44,653 nucleotides of DNA from Novosphingobium sp. (GCA_017987575.1 JAGNTK010000001.1:1507-46159); one strand, 5' to 3'. Numbered from the stretch's first letter, positions 1-8,363 are shown. Notes: generated by a model from the sequence alone, not told the origin. Program-made: numbers and translations.

Positions 1-98
1 CCGGCGCGGGCCTGAACCTGCTTGTTGATGTGCTCGTAATAGGTTTGGGTCGACAGCCAGCTCATGCCGCCAATCAGGCCAATCTTGCGCAAATTCAT
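1..98 (-). CDS. Aspartate/glutamate racemase family protein, N-terminal fragment
   Basis: Only the first 32 codons are inside the window; the gene runs off the left edge. The translation opens MNLRKIGLIGGMSWLSTQTY, which matches the start of Asp/Glu racemase family proteins (KIGLIGGMSW followed by ST..YY). These are cofactor-independent two-cysteine racemases, but the catalytic cysteines are not visible here. A GGGGAG Shine-Dalgarno sequence precedes the ATG at 98 by about 3 bases. It lies 57 bp downstream of the diheme cytochrome gene on the same strand. Substrate specificity cannot be read from this fragment. Confidence 0.75.
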   Translation of the reverse strand, partial: MNLRKIGLIGGMSWLSTQTYYEHINKQVQARA

Positions 99-155
99 TA
101 CTCCCCGGGTGGAAACCCCTGTTGCCTGCGCCTTAGGCGAGGCTGGAGCCGAGGT

Positions 156-1148
156 CTAGCGCAAGCCCCTTATCCAAGCATGAATGACCGCCAGCCCGTC
201 GCGGTCAAGGCTCGCTCGACCGACTTCCGGCATCGAGACCCCGCCTTCAAGGCTCGCCATGCGGTGGTAGAGGATCGATTGCTCGGGCTTGCCCGGCACG
301 ATTCCAAACTCCAGACCGCCCGATCCGCGTCCTGCCGCGACGGGCCGCTTGCCGATCCCGATCATCACCGGATCGCTGATTTCCCAGCCGAGAAACAGTC
401 CTGAATTCGACGCCGCCCCCGCAGGGTTGTGACAATGAGCACAATTGATATCAAGGTAACCGCGCGCGGCATCGGCCACCGGCACCTTGGCGCGATCCTC
501 CCACAGCGGGATGCGGCGCGCGACCTTGGGAGCGTGATCGAGCTTTCCGGTTCTGGCAAAATCGGTCAGCCATGCCGCTGAGAGGTTGCGCACTTTCGGC
601 CCGATCGGCGTCACTTCCCCGTTCAGCGCATGGCATTCCTTGCACTGGTTTTTGTTTGGAATGGCATAGGAAATCGCCTCCCCCGCCGGGGTTCGCGCAT
701 CAACACGCGCGCCTGCAACCACCAGCTTGGCGTCGGTCTGCTCGGCGTTCCACTGATAGGGCAATGCCAACCAACCCGTTTCTCGGTGCAGCAAGACGCG
801 GGTTTCGAGCAGCCGACCTTCGAGCTTGAAGGTTTTGATCAAAGCCGTGCCGACCGGGAATTTGAGCAGACCATCGCCTTCTGCCAGCGCCTTTGCACCT
901 TGGGGCACGTAAACGAAGCGCAGCTTTTCCGAACCATCTGACCACAGCGGCGTGTTAAGCCGGTAAGGCGTTACGCCCGGCGCGGGAATTTGTGCGGCGG
1001 GATCGGCGAAGAAACCAAACTCAGACAGGTTCTGCGGTGATGCTCCATTTGTGATGACACGTTCACGAACCTGCACCGCAGTTGGCGCTTCGGCCCGGGC
1101 AACGATTGCCGATCCGGCAAGCAACAAGGAAGCGAGCAGCAACCTCAT
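156..1148 (-). CDS. SO2930-family diheme c-type cytochrome
   Basis: 330-residue exported cytochrome. Residues 1-20 form a signal peptide (cleavage near ARAE-A). Two heme c attachment motifs are visible: CKECH at 169-173 and CAHCH at 236-240. The overall pattern matches the SO2930-type family (TIGR03806 in my recollection), which is habitually encoded next to a parallel beta-helix protein, as here. It should act in the periplasm as an electron carrier or redox enzyme; the substrate is unknown. Its ATG at 1148 overlaps the beta-helix gene stop as ATGA, so the two are probably translationally coupled. It is the downstream gene of the pair. Confidence 0.85.
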   Translation of the reverse strand: MRLLLASLLLAGSAIVARAEAPTAVQVRERVITNGASPQNLSEFGFFADPAAQIPAPGVTPYRLNTPLWSDGSEKLRFVYVPQGAKALAEGDGLLKFPVGTALIKTFKLEGRLLETRVLLHRETGWLALPYQWNAEQTDAKLVVAGARVDARTPAGEAISYAIPNKNQCKECHALNGEVTPIGPKVRNLSAAWLTDFARTGKLDHAPKVARRIPLWEDRAKVPVADAARGYLDINCAHCHNPAGAASNSGLFLGWEISDPVMIGIGKRPVAAGRGSGGLEFGIVPGKPEQSILYHRMASLEGGVSMPEVGRASLDRDGLAVIHAWIRGLR

Positions 1149-2347
1149 GGTCGGGCGCGTGTATCCAGTGCGGCCGGTGCACCGACCGCGACCGGGATAG
1201 TGATTGATGGCGGAGGGATCAGGTTGAGCAGCGCGGGCTTCGCCTCAGCCATGCCCACATCTGGTCCCGGAACACCTAGCGACAGGATCGGCAGCGGATC
1301 GTTGGCAATTGGCGGCTTGCCCAATCCGTCCCAAACAACATCAGGCAGCCGCCCGCCGAACGCCGCCTTCAGCATATCGCCGCCAGGCAGTTGCGGTTCA
1401 TTGCCACCGCCCGAAAAGCGATTGCCGGACAGGATCACGTTGCGCGGCAGCGGGTTGTAGGTCTTGTCGGTGAACGGCTTGGGATAGGCCACCACCAGCA
1501 CCTGCGCGGTCGGGTTGTCGGAGATGGTATTGGCGCGGACCAGCACGCCGTCGTTGGCCATCACCATCACCCCGGTACCGCGCGGAACCCCTGCAACAAT
1601 GTTGCCCTTTGGCGCAAAGTTGGGGGTGTCATTAGCCACCACCAGATTGTCTTCGATGATCGTATTGCCGCCGCCCATCACCGGCAGGTTGGGCAAATCA
1701 AAAATCAAGATCCCGCCCGTGTTCCGCGACACCAGATTGCCGGTGACCAATGCATCACGGCTGTTCTCGATCTCGATCCCTGCGACAGACTGTTCAACGA
1801 AGTTGTACCGGACGGTGATTGCCTTGGACTGACCCACATAGATCCCGGCATCCGACGCGCCCGAAACCTTGCAGCCATCGACCAGCACCCCGGTGCTCGA
1901 AACCGGGTAGATCCCATAGGCGCCGTTGGTTTCCTTCGGCCCGCCAGTCCAGGTCACGCGGACACGGTAATAGACGATATTGTCCGCGCCCTTCGATTTG
2001 ATCCCGTCGCCCTTGGTGTTCTCTACCGCGAAATCGCGCAGGGTGACTTCGTCCGAAGTGACCAGCAAACCCTCGCCCGCGCCCTTTTGTCCGCTGAAAT
2101 CGAGCACCGTTGCGTCCATGCCGTTGCCGCGCACAGTCACGCCTTTGACGTCGAGGCTGAGGCCGTCAGTCAACACAAACCGCCCCGCCCCCAGCTCGAC
2201 CACATCGCCCGGCTCGGCAACAATCAGCGCCTCCTGAAGGCGTGCCTGAGCGCCCTCCCCGGCGGCGACGGCAATCGTCTTGGCGTGGGCGGGAGCAGCC
2301 AGGGCAAGCGCGCTGGCCGCAGCGATAAGCAGTGCGGGCATCCTCAT
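1145..2347 (-). CDS. Exported parallel beta-helix repeat protein, partner of the diheme cytochrome
   Basis: About 400 residues. The start chosen (ATG at 2347) puts a clean signal peptide first: MRMPALLIAAASALALAAPA, cleaved near AHA-K. A longer frame upstream would add 21 residues with no signal character, so it was rejected. The body has right-handed beta-helix repeats of the NosD/CASH type, with recurring G-N-x-(I/V) turns such as VTGNLVSRNTGG and VRANTISDN. The C-terminus is proline-rich. The family (TIGR03805 in my recollection) co-occurs with SO2930-type cytochromes. It probably binds or processes an extracytoplasmic polysaccharide or acts as a scaffold; this is inference. ATGA overlap with the cytochrome gene. 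Confidence 0.85.
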   Translation of the reverse strand: MRMPALLIAAASALALAAPAHAKTIAVAAGEGAQARLQEALIVAEPGDVVELGAGRFVLTDGLSLDVKGVTVRGNGMDATVLDFSGQKGAGEGLLVTSDEVTLRDFAVENTKGDGIKSKGADNIVYYRVRVTWTGGPKETNGAYGIYPVSSTGVLVDGCKVSGASDAGIYVGQSKAITVRYNFVEQSVAGIEIENSRDALVTGNLVSRNTGGILIFDLPNLPVMGGGNTIIEDNLVVANDTPNFAPKGNIVAGVPRGTGVMVMANDGVLVRANTISDNPTAQVLVVAYPKPFTDKTYNPLPRNVILSGNRFSGGGNEPQLPGGDMLKAAFGGRLPDVVWDGLGKPPIANDPLPILSLGVPGPDVGMAEAKPALLNLIPPPSITIPVAVGAPAALDTRARP

Positions 2348-2393
2348 GGATGGGAGTTTTGGACTGACAGCGATGTAAGTCAATCCCGCGCGA

Positions 2394-2705
2394 TCACCGC
2401 TCCTTGGCAAGCCCCGTAGCGCAGAGCGCCGCCGAACTGGCCGTTACCGATAGCGCCTCGGCATCGCCGACCTTGCGAACTGCATCGACATAGTCGCCCA
2501 AACTGCGCTTTTCGCCCTTCAACTTTCTTAGCTTGTTCAGCTGCATCAGCGAGAGCCGATCAGTCATCCGCGTGGCCATGCAGGCCGCGTTCTTCTCAGA
2601 CAGTCCTGCCTCGATCATCGCGCTTTTGACCTGGCCATAGGCAAGCTTGCTGGGCGCGCAGGCTGCTGCCGCGCCAATCACAGCGATAATCAGAAAATTC
2701 TTCAA
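2394..2705 (-). CDS. Small putative lipoprotein, TTG start
   Basis: 103 residues, function unknown. I start it at TTG 2705 because GGAGG lies 5 bases upstream and the protein then opens with a lipoprotein signal, MKNFLIIAVIGAAAAC, with the lipobox cysteine at residue 16. The longer open frame to 2774 runs through a repeat element and looks non-coding. The mature part is helical and contains a second and third cysteine (NAACMATRM and AALCATGL) that could pair. It precedes the beta-helix/diheme cytochrome pair by 46 bp on the same strand and may be their third partner. Confidence 0.65.
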   Translation of the reverse strand: MKNFLIIAVIGAAAACAPSKLAYGQVKSAMIEAGLSEKNAACMATRMTDRLSLMQLNKLRKLKGEKRSLGDYVDAVRKVGDAEALSVTASSAALCATGLAKER

Positions 2706-2713
2706 CCCAACCT

Positions 2714-2812
2714 CCGTCCGTCCTGAGCTTGTCGAAGGACCGTTCTTTCTTCGGGCCGCAGTGCAGGACCTCAAAGAGAAGGACAGTGCTTCGACAAGCT
2801 CAGCATGGACGG
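2714..2812. repeat. Inverted-repeat element E (CTGAGCTTGTCGAAG family)
   Basis: Two 26-base arms face each other: 2714-2739 and 2787-2812. They match at all but about four positions around the core CTGAGCTTGTCGAAG. About 47 bases lie between them. This core is a dispersed intergenic repeat well known from sphingomonad and other alphaproteobacterial genomes (from memory). It sits in the 126 bp gap between pntB and the lipoprotein gene and could fold as a hairpin in the pnt transcript, perhaps stabilising its 3' end. Confidence 0.8.
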
Positions 2813-2831
2813 GTTTGGATGAACAGGAAAT

Positions 2832-4391
2832 TTAGTGAGCCAGTGCCTTGACGATATCGTCGACCATCTTCTTGGCATCGGCCAGCAGCATCATGGTCTG
2901 GTCCATATAGAACACGTCGTTATCGACCCCGGCATAACCGACCCCGCCCATGCTGCGCTTGATGAACATGATGGTCTTGGCCTTGTCGACATCGAACACC
3001 GGCATGCCATAGATCGGCGATGACTTGTCGGTCTTGGCCGCTGGATTGACCACATCGTTGGCGCCGATGATGAAGGCGACGTCGCACTGCCCGAATTCAG
3101 AGTTGATATCTTCCAGCTCGAACACTTCGTCATAGGGGACATTGGCTTCAGCCAGCAACACGTTCATGTGCCCCGGCATGCGGCCCGCGACCGGATGGAT
3201 CGCGTATTTGACGTTGACGCCTTCCTTCTTCAGCAGATCACCCATTTCGCGCAGCGCGTGCTGGGCCTGGGCCACGGCCATGCCGTACCCCGGAATGATG
3301 ATGACATTTTCGGCTTCCTTGAGCAGGAACGCCGCATCCTCGGCACTGCCGCGCTTCCACGGCCGCTGTTCTTTGGCTTCTCCCGCAGGACCAGCCTCTG
3401 CACCAAATCCGCCCGCGATCACCGACAGGAAGCTGCGGTTCATCGCCTTGCACATGATGTAGGACAGGATCGCACCCGAGCTGCCGACCAGCGCCCCGGT
3501 GATGATCATCGCGGTGTTGTGGAGCGTAAAGCCCATCGCCGCCGCCGCCCAGCCCGAGTAGGAATTGAGCATCGACACAACCACCGGCATGTCCGCCCCG
3601 CCGATCGGGATGATCAGCAGGAACCCAATCAGGAAGGCCAGCACGGTGATCGCGGCGATCACCCACAGGCTCTGGTCGGTCATGAAATAGCCGGTCAGGC
3701 TGATGATGGCGATCAACGTCCCCAGGTTTATCACGTGCCGCATCGGCAGCAAGATCGGCGCGCCGCTCATCTTGCCGGCGAGCTTGAGGAAGGCGATGAC
3801 CGAGCCCGAGAAGGTAATGGCGCCGATGGCAATGCCAAGGCCAAGCTCAAGCCGCGACACGGGCGCAATTATCGCATCGCAGCCGCTATAGTTCTTGTGA
3901 TTGATCAGGTCATTGATCGCGGAGCAAGCTTGGCCACTTACGATCCCGAAGGCTTCGGGATTGAGGTAAGCCGCCCAGCCAACCAGCACCGCGGCGAGGC
4001 CAACGAGGCTGTGAAAGGCCGCAACCAGTTGCGGCATGTCAGTCATTGCGATCCGGCGAGCGGTAACCAGCCCGATCGCCGCACCCAGTGCAATTGCAAC
4101 GAGAATCTGCAACAGGGAAACTAGGTCCAGAGTCAAAATCTCGTTGTCGCAGCTTGACCCGCATTTCATCCAATCGACCATCATCGGCGGATGCACGATC
4201 AAGGTGGTAAGGACCGCGATCAGCATCCCGATCATGCCAAAGCGGTTGCCCGCACGGCTGCTCGACGGGCTCGACAGCCCCCGAAGTGCCAGAATGAACA
4301 GCACGCCCGAAACGAGATAAGCGATCATCGCCCAAGCCGGTGTGGCGCTGTGCCCGGCCGTTGCGGCCGCAGAAAGGAGCGTGAAGCTCAT
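2832..4391 (-). CDS. pntB: NAD(P) transhydrogenase subunit beta
   Basis: 519 residues, an integral membrane subunit of the proton-translocating transhydrogenase (hydride transfer from NADH to NADP+ driven by proton influx). The N-terminal half is a series of hydrophobic helices (dII). The C-terminal about 180 residues form the NADP(H)-binding dIII domain with GYGMAVAQAQ, HPVAGRMPGHMNVLLAEA and GANDVVNPAA. The start at 4391 follows the pntA2 stop as TGATG, one base shared; a longer frame to 4496 lies inside pntA2 and was rejected. Last gene of the pnt operon. Confidence 0.95.
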   Translation of the reverse strand: MSFTLLSAAATAGHSATPAWAMIAYLVSGVLFILALRGLSSPSSSRAGNRFGMIGMLIAVLTTLIVHPPMMVDWMKCGSSCDNEILTLDLVSLLQILVAIALGAAIGLVTARRIAMTDMPQLVAAFHSLVGLAAVLVGWAAYLNPEAFGIVSGQACSAINDLINHKNYSGCDAIIAPVSRLELGLGIAIGAITFSGSVIAFLKLAGKMSGAPILLPMRHVINLGTLIAIISLTGYFMTDQSLWVIAAITVLAFLIGFLLIIPIGGADMPVVVSMLNSYSGWAAAAMGFTLHNTAMIITGALVGSSGAILSYIMCKAMNRSFLSVIAGGFGAEAGPAGEAKEQRPWKRGSAEDAAFLLKEAENVIIIPGYGMAVAQAQHALREMGDLLKKEGVNVKYAIHPVAGRMPGHMNVLLAEANVPYDEVFELEDINSEFGQCDVAFIIGANDVVNPAAKTDKSSPIYGMPVFDVDKAKTIMFIKRSMGGVGYAGVDNDVFYMDQTMMLLADAKKMVDDIVKALAH

Positions 4392-4675
4392 CACTTCTTG
4401 TCCTTCTTCTTGTACATCGCCAGCATCCGTGCCGTCACCGCAAACCCGCCAAAGATGTTGACGCTGGCCAGCACCACCGCCAGCAGCCCGAGCCACTTCG
4501 AGGACGCAGACCCCGCCGCCGCCGCCGCAATCAGCGCACCCACGATGATCACCGATGAGATCGCATTGGTCACCGCCATCAGCGGCGTATGCAGCGCCGG
4601 GGTGACTGACCAGACCACGTAATAGCCCACAAAGCAGGCCATCACGAAGATCGAGAGAATTGAGATGAAGTCCAT
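4391..4675 (-). CDS. pntA2: NAD(P) transhydrogenase subunit alpha part 2
   Basis: 94 residues with three hydrophobic helices and the conserved TPALHTPLMAVTNAIS segment typical of the membrane part of the alpha subunit. In alphaproteobacteria the alpha subunit is normally split into a soluble pntA1 and this short membrane pntA2, so this is not a frameshift. I prefer the ATG at 4675 to a GTG at 4702 because the protein then begins MDFISILSIF like its relatives. It overlaps pntB by one base. Unusually, pntA1 is not directly adjacent: a foreign-looking gene lies between. Confidence 0.93.
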   Translation of the reverse strand: MDFISILSIFVMACFVGYYVVWSVTPALHTPLMAVTNAISSVIIVGALIAAAAAGSASSKWLGLLAVVLASVNIFGGFAVTARMLAMYKKKDKK

Positions 4676-4698
4676 TAAGCGGGCTTTCCTTAGCTGCG

Positions 4699-5529
4699 TC
4701 ACCAGTGGTCGTGTTGATCGGTCTTCACGAACAAGGTCCCGGGGCAGTAGATTGGGTCGGGGCGATTGGCGGGACTCATGTCATGGTAGCCTGTCCGCCG
4801 AAATGGCTGAATGACATCAAATCGGGCATGCGTGGCATCGTGTTTCGTCGGTCGAAACGCCAAACCTCCTGGCGAAATGGTCAGCGAACCCTCGGCCCAC
4901 CTGCAGAGATAGCCTTGCTTGCACAGCGTAAACGATAGAGCCGGTTTGTCAGCGCGTTTCACGACTACATCGAACCGGAACTCAGCAGGTTTACCCTCTC
5001 GAATCTTGTACATTCCAAGTTTGATTGTCGCCAAAAATGGCCAACGCGTCTGCTTCACATCCCGTTGGGACATCGTTGGGACAACAGCCTTTGCAGGTGC
5101 AACCGGAGCACAGCCGGTAAATTGCAGCTGAGCCATCTCCATGCCTAGCCCCTCGTCGAACCAAGCATCAAATGTCCCATCCTTGTCGAGATCCATCACG
5201 CAAACGCGGCGATCGAAACTGAGGCTGCCAGACTCGCCCGGGCCAAGCGTACAACGGATGGTCAAGGCGGAAACCGCGGGTGCCAGCTGTGTACCCTTAC
5301 CAACTAGCAACCGGCCATTCTCGCGAAAATCGGCGTCGAGCTCATACAAGGCCGTTGGCAGCAGTCGGGTCTGAAACAGGGTTTCACCCACAACGGCGAA
5401 AATCGGTTCATGCGGTAGCTCAGTGGGCTCGAATTCCCACTGCAAGCCGTAATAGTGACGAAAGGTCTTGGCCTCTGCGGGCTGAGTTAGCGCGCCAAAC
5501 ATAATAGCCAAAGCCGCTAGGAGCCTCAC
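4699..5529 (-). CDS. Uncharacterised exported protein lodged inside the pnt operon
   Basis: 276 residues, not recognised. Residues 1-20 are a signal peptide (MRLLAALAIM through PAEA, cleavage before KTF). The rest is soluble and beta-rich, with several cysteines. An EF-hand or dockerin-like loop, DLDKDGTFDAWF, lies near residues 113-124. It starts with GTG at 5529, overlapping the pntA1 stop as GTGA, and ends 23 bases before pntA2, so it is co-transcribed with the transhydrogenase. A hand count over 4921-5100 gives about 52% GC against about 70% in pntA1, which suggests later acquisition. No role in transhydrogenase is implied by its sequence. Confidence 0.8.
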   Translation of the reverse strand: MRLLAALAIMFGALTQPAEAKTFRHYYGLQWEFEPTELPHEPIFAVVGETLFQTRLLPTALYELDADFRENGRLLVGKGTQLAPAVSALTIRCTLGPGESGSLSFDRRVCVMDLDKDGTFDAWFDEGLGMEMAQLQFTGCAPVAPAKAVVPTMSQRDVKQTRWPFLATIKLGMYKIREGKPAEFRFDVVVKRADKPALSFTLCKQGYLCRWAEGSLTISPGGLAFRPTKHDATHARFDVIQPFRRTGYHDMSPANRPDPIYCPGTLFVKTDQHDHW

Positions 5530-6641
5530 CCGAGCAGCCTCTCGTTCACAACCTTGCCGCCCAGTGTGAGCCGCACGGCATTGCCGATTTCCTCGTCTAG
5601 TACCGGCCGCCCGGCGTCCTTGTCCCAGAACGCGCTCAAGAAGTTGAACAGATTGCGGGCGAACAGCGCTGAGGCGTCTGCCGCGAGATGCGCCGGGGTG
5701 TTGGACCAGCCGATGATCTTGACGCCGTGTTTGACCACGACTTCGTCCGCCTTTGATCCTTCAACGTTGCCGCCTTGCGCCACGGCAAGGTCAAAAATCA
5801 CGCTGCCCGGCTTCATCGACGCAATCTGCGCGTCCGAAATCAACCGCGGCGCTGCGCGGCCTGGGATCAACGCGGTGGTGATCACGATGTCCTGCTTGGC
5901 GATATGGCTGGAAACCAGTTCGGCCTGCGCAGCCTGATATTCTGCGCTCATTTCGGTGGCATAGCCGCCCGCGCCTTCGCCTTCGATCCCGGCGACGTTC
6001 TCAACAAAGATCGGTTTGGCACCAAGCGACTGGATCTGTTCCTTGGTGGCAGAGCGCACGTCAGTGGCCGAAACCTGCGCGCCCAGCCGCCGCGCGGTGG
6101 CGATCGCCTGAAGGCCAGCAACGCCGACGCCCATAACGAACGCCTTGGCGGCGCTCACCGTGCCCGCCGCCGTCATCATCATCGGGAAAGCTCGGCCATA
6201 GGCATTGGCCGCCTCGATCACCGCTTTGTAGCCCGCGAGGTTGGACTGGCTGGACAGGATGTCCATGCTCTGCGCGCGGGTGATGCGCGGCATGAATTCC
6301 ATTGCGAGGGCTTCAAACCCGGCCTTGGCATATTCATCGACCCGCTTGCGCTGGCCGAAGGGATCGAGCCCGGCGACAATCCACGCCCCGGCATTCGCGC
6401 CTTTCAGCGTCTTTAGGTCAGGCCCCTGCACGCCGAGCACGATATCCGCGCCCTTGACAGCATCCTTGACCACTTCCGCGCCGGCAGCGACGAATTCGGC
6501 GTCGCTGATCGACGCGCCCTCACCCGCTCCAGCTGCGACCGCAACGCTTGCGCCCAGCGCGATGAACTTCTTCACCGTTTCAGGGCTGGCCGCGACCCGG
6601 GTTTCCCCGGCCGCGGTCTCTTTCAGGACGGCTATCCGCAC
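5526..6641 (-). CDS. pntA1: NAD(P) transhydrogenase subunit alpha part 1
   Basis: 371 residues, the soluble NAD(H)-binding dI domain, related to alanine dehydrogenase. The family opening KETAAGETRVAASPETVKK is at residues 7-25. The Rossmann glycine region is at VMGVGVAGLQAIATARRLGA, and ATDVRSATKEQ follows. It starts with GTG at 6641, 12 bases after the small cytochrome oxidase-like gene, and has no strong Shine-Dalgarno sequence. It overlaps the next, unrelated gene by four bases. Confidence 0.95.
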   Translation of the reverse strand: MRIAVLKETAAGETRVAASPETVKKFIALGASVAVAAGAGEGASISDAEFVAAGAEVVKDAVKGADIVLGVQGPDLKTLKGANAGAWIVAGLDPFGQRKRVDEYAKAGFEALAMEFMPRITRAQSMDILSSQSNLAGYKAVIEAANAYGRAFPMMMTAAGTVSAAKAFVMGVGVAGLQAIATARRLGAQVSATDVRSATKEQIQSLGAKPIFVENVAGIEGEGAGGYATEMSAEYQAAQAELVSSHIAKQDIVITTALIPGRAAPRLISDAQIASMKPGSVIFDLAVAQGGNVEGSKADEVVVKHGVKIIGWSNTPAHLAADASALFARNLFNFLSAFWDKDAGRPVLDEEIGNAVRLTLGGKVVNERLLG

Positions 6642-6653
6642 TGGCAGCGCGGC

Positions 6654-6779
6654 TTAATTCGTGATCATGTAGATGGTGAAGATCGTCACCAGCGCGGTCA
6701 CGACTGAGCCCCATTTCACCAGGCCGATAAAGCCCGAAAAAGTTGCCTCGTGTGCTTTCATGTCGTTGCCGCTAGCCAT
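6654..6779 (-). CDS. aa3-type cytochrome c oxidase subunit IV-like small membrane protein
   Basis: 41 residues with one membrane helix (GSVVTALVTIFTIYMITN at the C-terminus) preceded by HEATFSGFIGLVKWG. This is the pattern of the bacterial aa3-type oxidase subunit IV family (PF07835 in my recollection). ATG 6779 is chosen because GGGAAG lies about 7 bases upstream; a longer frame from 6848 lacks family similarity. Members of this family are often found at the head of the alphaproteobacterial pnt operon, as here. A role with respiratory complexes or with the transhydrogenase is inferred. Confidence 0.8.
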   Translation of the reverse strand: MASGNDMKAHEATFSGFIGLVKWGSVVTALVTIFTIYMITN

Positions 6780-6941
6780 CCTATGCTTCCCTGCTGTTAC
6801 GGGTTGAATTCGTGCCGGGTCTCTATCGTTCAATTCCCGCGCGCTCAACGGAGAATTTGATCCAATCCGCAGCCTTAATCGGCTCTTTACCCAATTTGGC
6901 TATGCGGGTCCCCTTGGACCACTGGGGGAATACACGGGGTT

Positions 6942-8363
6942 ATGGCGGAGATCGAACAGCGCCTATTGATGCTGATCGACGATGAACCGGCACAAAGCCG
7001 GCTCATCACCGCGCTTGCATCCCGCGAAGGCTGGCGCACGCTGGTCGTCAAGGACAGCGAAACCGCGATTGCCACACTCGGCACCCGTCAGGGGATGCAA
7101 CTAGGTGCAATCGTTCTGGATCAATGGGTTCCGGGCGATGAAGCCTGCACCCTTATCGCCGAACTGCGCGCGCGCCGCCCGATGATCCCGATCCTGATGC
7201 TGACCACCAGCGCTTCACCGCTGCTGGCGGTTGAAGCGATGCGCGCCGGGGCGACAGACTATCTGGTCAAGCCAGTTGCGCCCGAACGGCTGATGCAGGC
7301 GCTGCGGATGGCGACCACCCGCGAAGCACCGCGCGATGAATTACAGCCGCTGACCGAAAAAATGCCTTCAACCCCCGATTTCGATGCCATGATCGGGGCA
7401 GCCCCTGCGTTCCGCTCGGCGCTGGCAGTTGCGGCGAAGGCGGCACGCGGCCATGCTCCGGTCCTGATCGAGGGCGAAAGCGGCACCGGCAAGGAGATGC
7501 TGGTTCGCGCCATTCAAGCCGCGAGCCCCCGCGCCAAAGGTCCGTTCCGGCTGCTCAACATCGGCGGCATTCCCGCCAATTCGGTTGAATCCGCGCTGTT
7601 CGGGCATGAAAAAGGCGCCTTCCCCGGCGCGTTCGATCGGCACATTGGCGCAATGCAACACGCCGACGGCGGGACGCTGGCGCTGGATGAGGTTGATCGG
7701 ATGCCGCTGTCTGTGCAGCAGCGGCTGGTCGAAGCCTTGCAGCGCGGCGATGTTCGCCCGATCGGTGCGCGCCATTCGTTCCGGATCGATGTGCGGTTGA
7801 TCGCCGCCAGCAACCTGCCACTGAAAGACATGGTTGCAGCAGGGTTGTTCCTGCCCGAATTGCAGTCGCTGCTTGGTGTGTCGACCGTCCATGTCCCGCC
7901 GCTGCGCAGCCGGGTCGGTGATATTCCGGCACTGGCCCGGCACTTCCTTGCCCGGATCGGCGAACAGCCGGGACTACGGGCATTGGGCATTACCGATGCG
8001 GCACTCTCGCTGCTGGCCGCCTTCGATTGGCCGGGCAATGTCCGCCAGTTGCAAGCCGTGCTGTTCCGCGCCGCCGTATTTTGCGATGGCGACGCCCTGA
8101 CTGCCGATGATTTTCCGCAGCTTTCCGATTTGCTGGGTGAAAGCGCCACCGCTTCGTCTGGATCGCATCAGGAAGGCGTAGGCGTAGTCCTCTACACCAC
8201 CGACGGTAACCTTCGCCCGCTTGAAGAGATCGAGGCTGACGTGATCCGCCTCGCCATCGGCCATTACCGGGGCCGGATGACCGAAGTCGCCCGCCGCCTC
8301 GGGATCGGCCGCTCGACACTCTACCGCAAGCTGACCGAATTGGGCATTGGCGACGCAGCTTAA
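6942..8363 (+). CDS. NtrC-family response regulator with degenerate sigma-54 loop
   Basis: 473 residues. Receiver domain: acidic pair D13-D14, phospho-acceptor D60, T88 and K110. AAA+ domain: Walker A GESGTGK at 178-184 and Walker B LALDE at 246-250. A C-terminal Fis-type helix-turn-helix contains EVARRLGIGRSTLYRKL. The sigma-54 contact loop, normally GAFTGA, reads GAFPGA (225-230): the critical threonine is proline (codon CCC at 7623-7625). The receiver, AAA+ and HTH order is otherwise complete. It may no longer activate sigma-54 and could act as a repressor or sigma-70 regulator. It is divergent from the pnt operon. No histidine kinase is adjacent. Confidence 0.88.
   Translation: MAEIEQRLLMLIDDEPAQSRLITALASREGWRTLVVKDSETAIATLGTRQGMQLGAIVLDQWVPGDEACTLIAELRARRPMIPILMLTTSASPLLAVEAMRAGATDYLVKPVAPERLMQALRMATTREAPRDELQPLTEKMPSTPDFDAMIGAAPAFRSALAVAAKAARGHAPVLIEGESGTGKEMLVRAIQAASPRAKGPFRLLNIGGIPANSVESALFGHEKGAFPGAFDRHIGAMQHADGGTLALDEVDRMPLSVQQRLVEALQRGDVRPIGARHSFRIDVRLIAASNLPLKDMVAAGLFLPELQSLLGVSTVHVPPLRSRVGDIPALARHFLARIGEQPGLRALGITDAALSLLAAFDWPGNVRQLQAVLFRAAVFCDGDALTADDFPQLSDLLGESATASSGSHQEGVGVVLYTTDGNLRPLEEIEADVIRLAIGHYRGRMTEVARRLGIGRSTLYRKLTELGIGDAA

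Noticed and set aside
124-143. Possible terminator after the diheme cytochrome gene
   Set aside because: An 8-9 base imperfect stem is present but has a bulge and no T-run; too weak to call.
1391-2419. 342-codon plus-strand frame opposite the beta-helix gene
   Set aside because: Shadow of the repetitive beta-helix coding sequence; the minus strand has signal peptide and family features.
2705-2774. Upstream extension of the small lipoprotein
   Set aside because: The extension runs through repeat element E and would bury the lipoprotein signal; the TTG at 2705 has GGAGG at proper spacing.
4391-6641. Split transhydrogenase alpha subunit as a frameshift or pseudogene
   Set aside because: Separate pntA1 and pntA2 genes are the normal arrangement in alphaproteobacteria; only the gene inserted between them is unusual.
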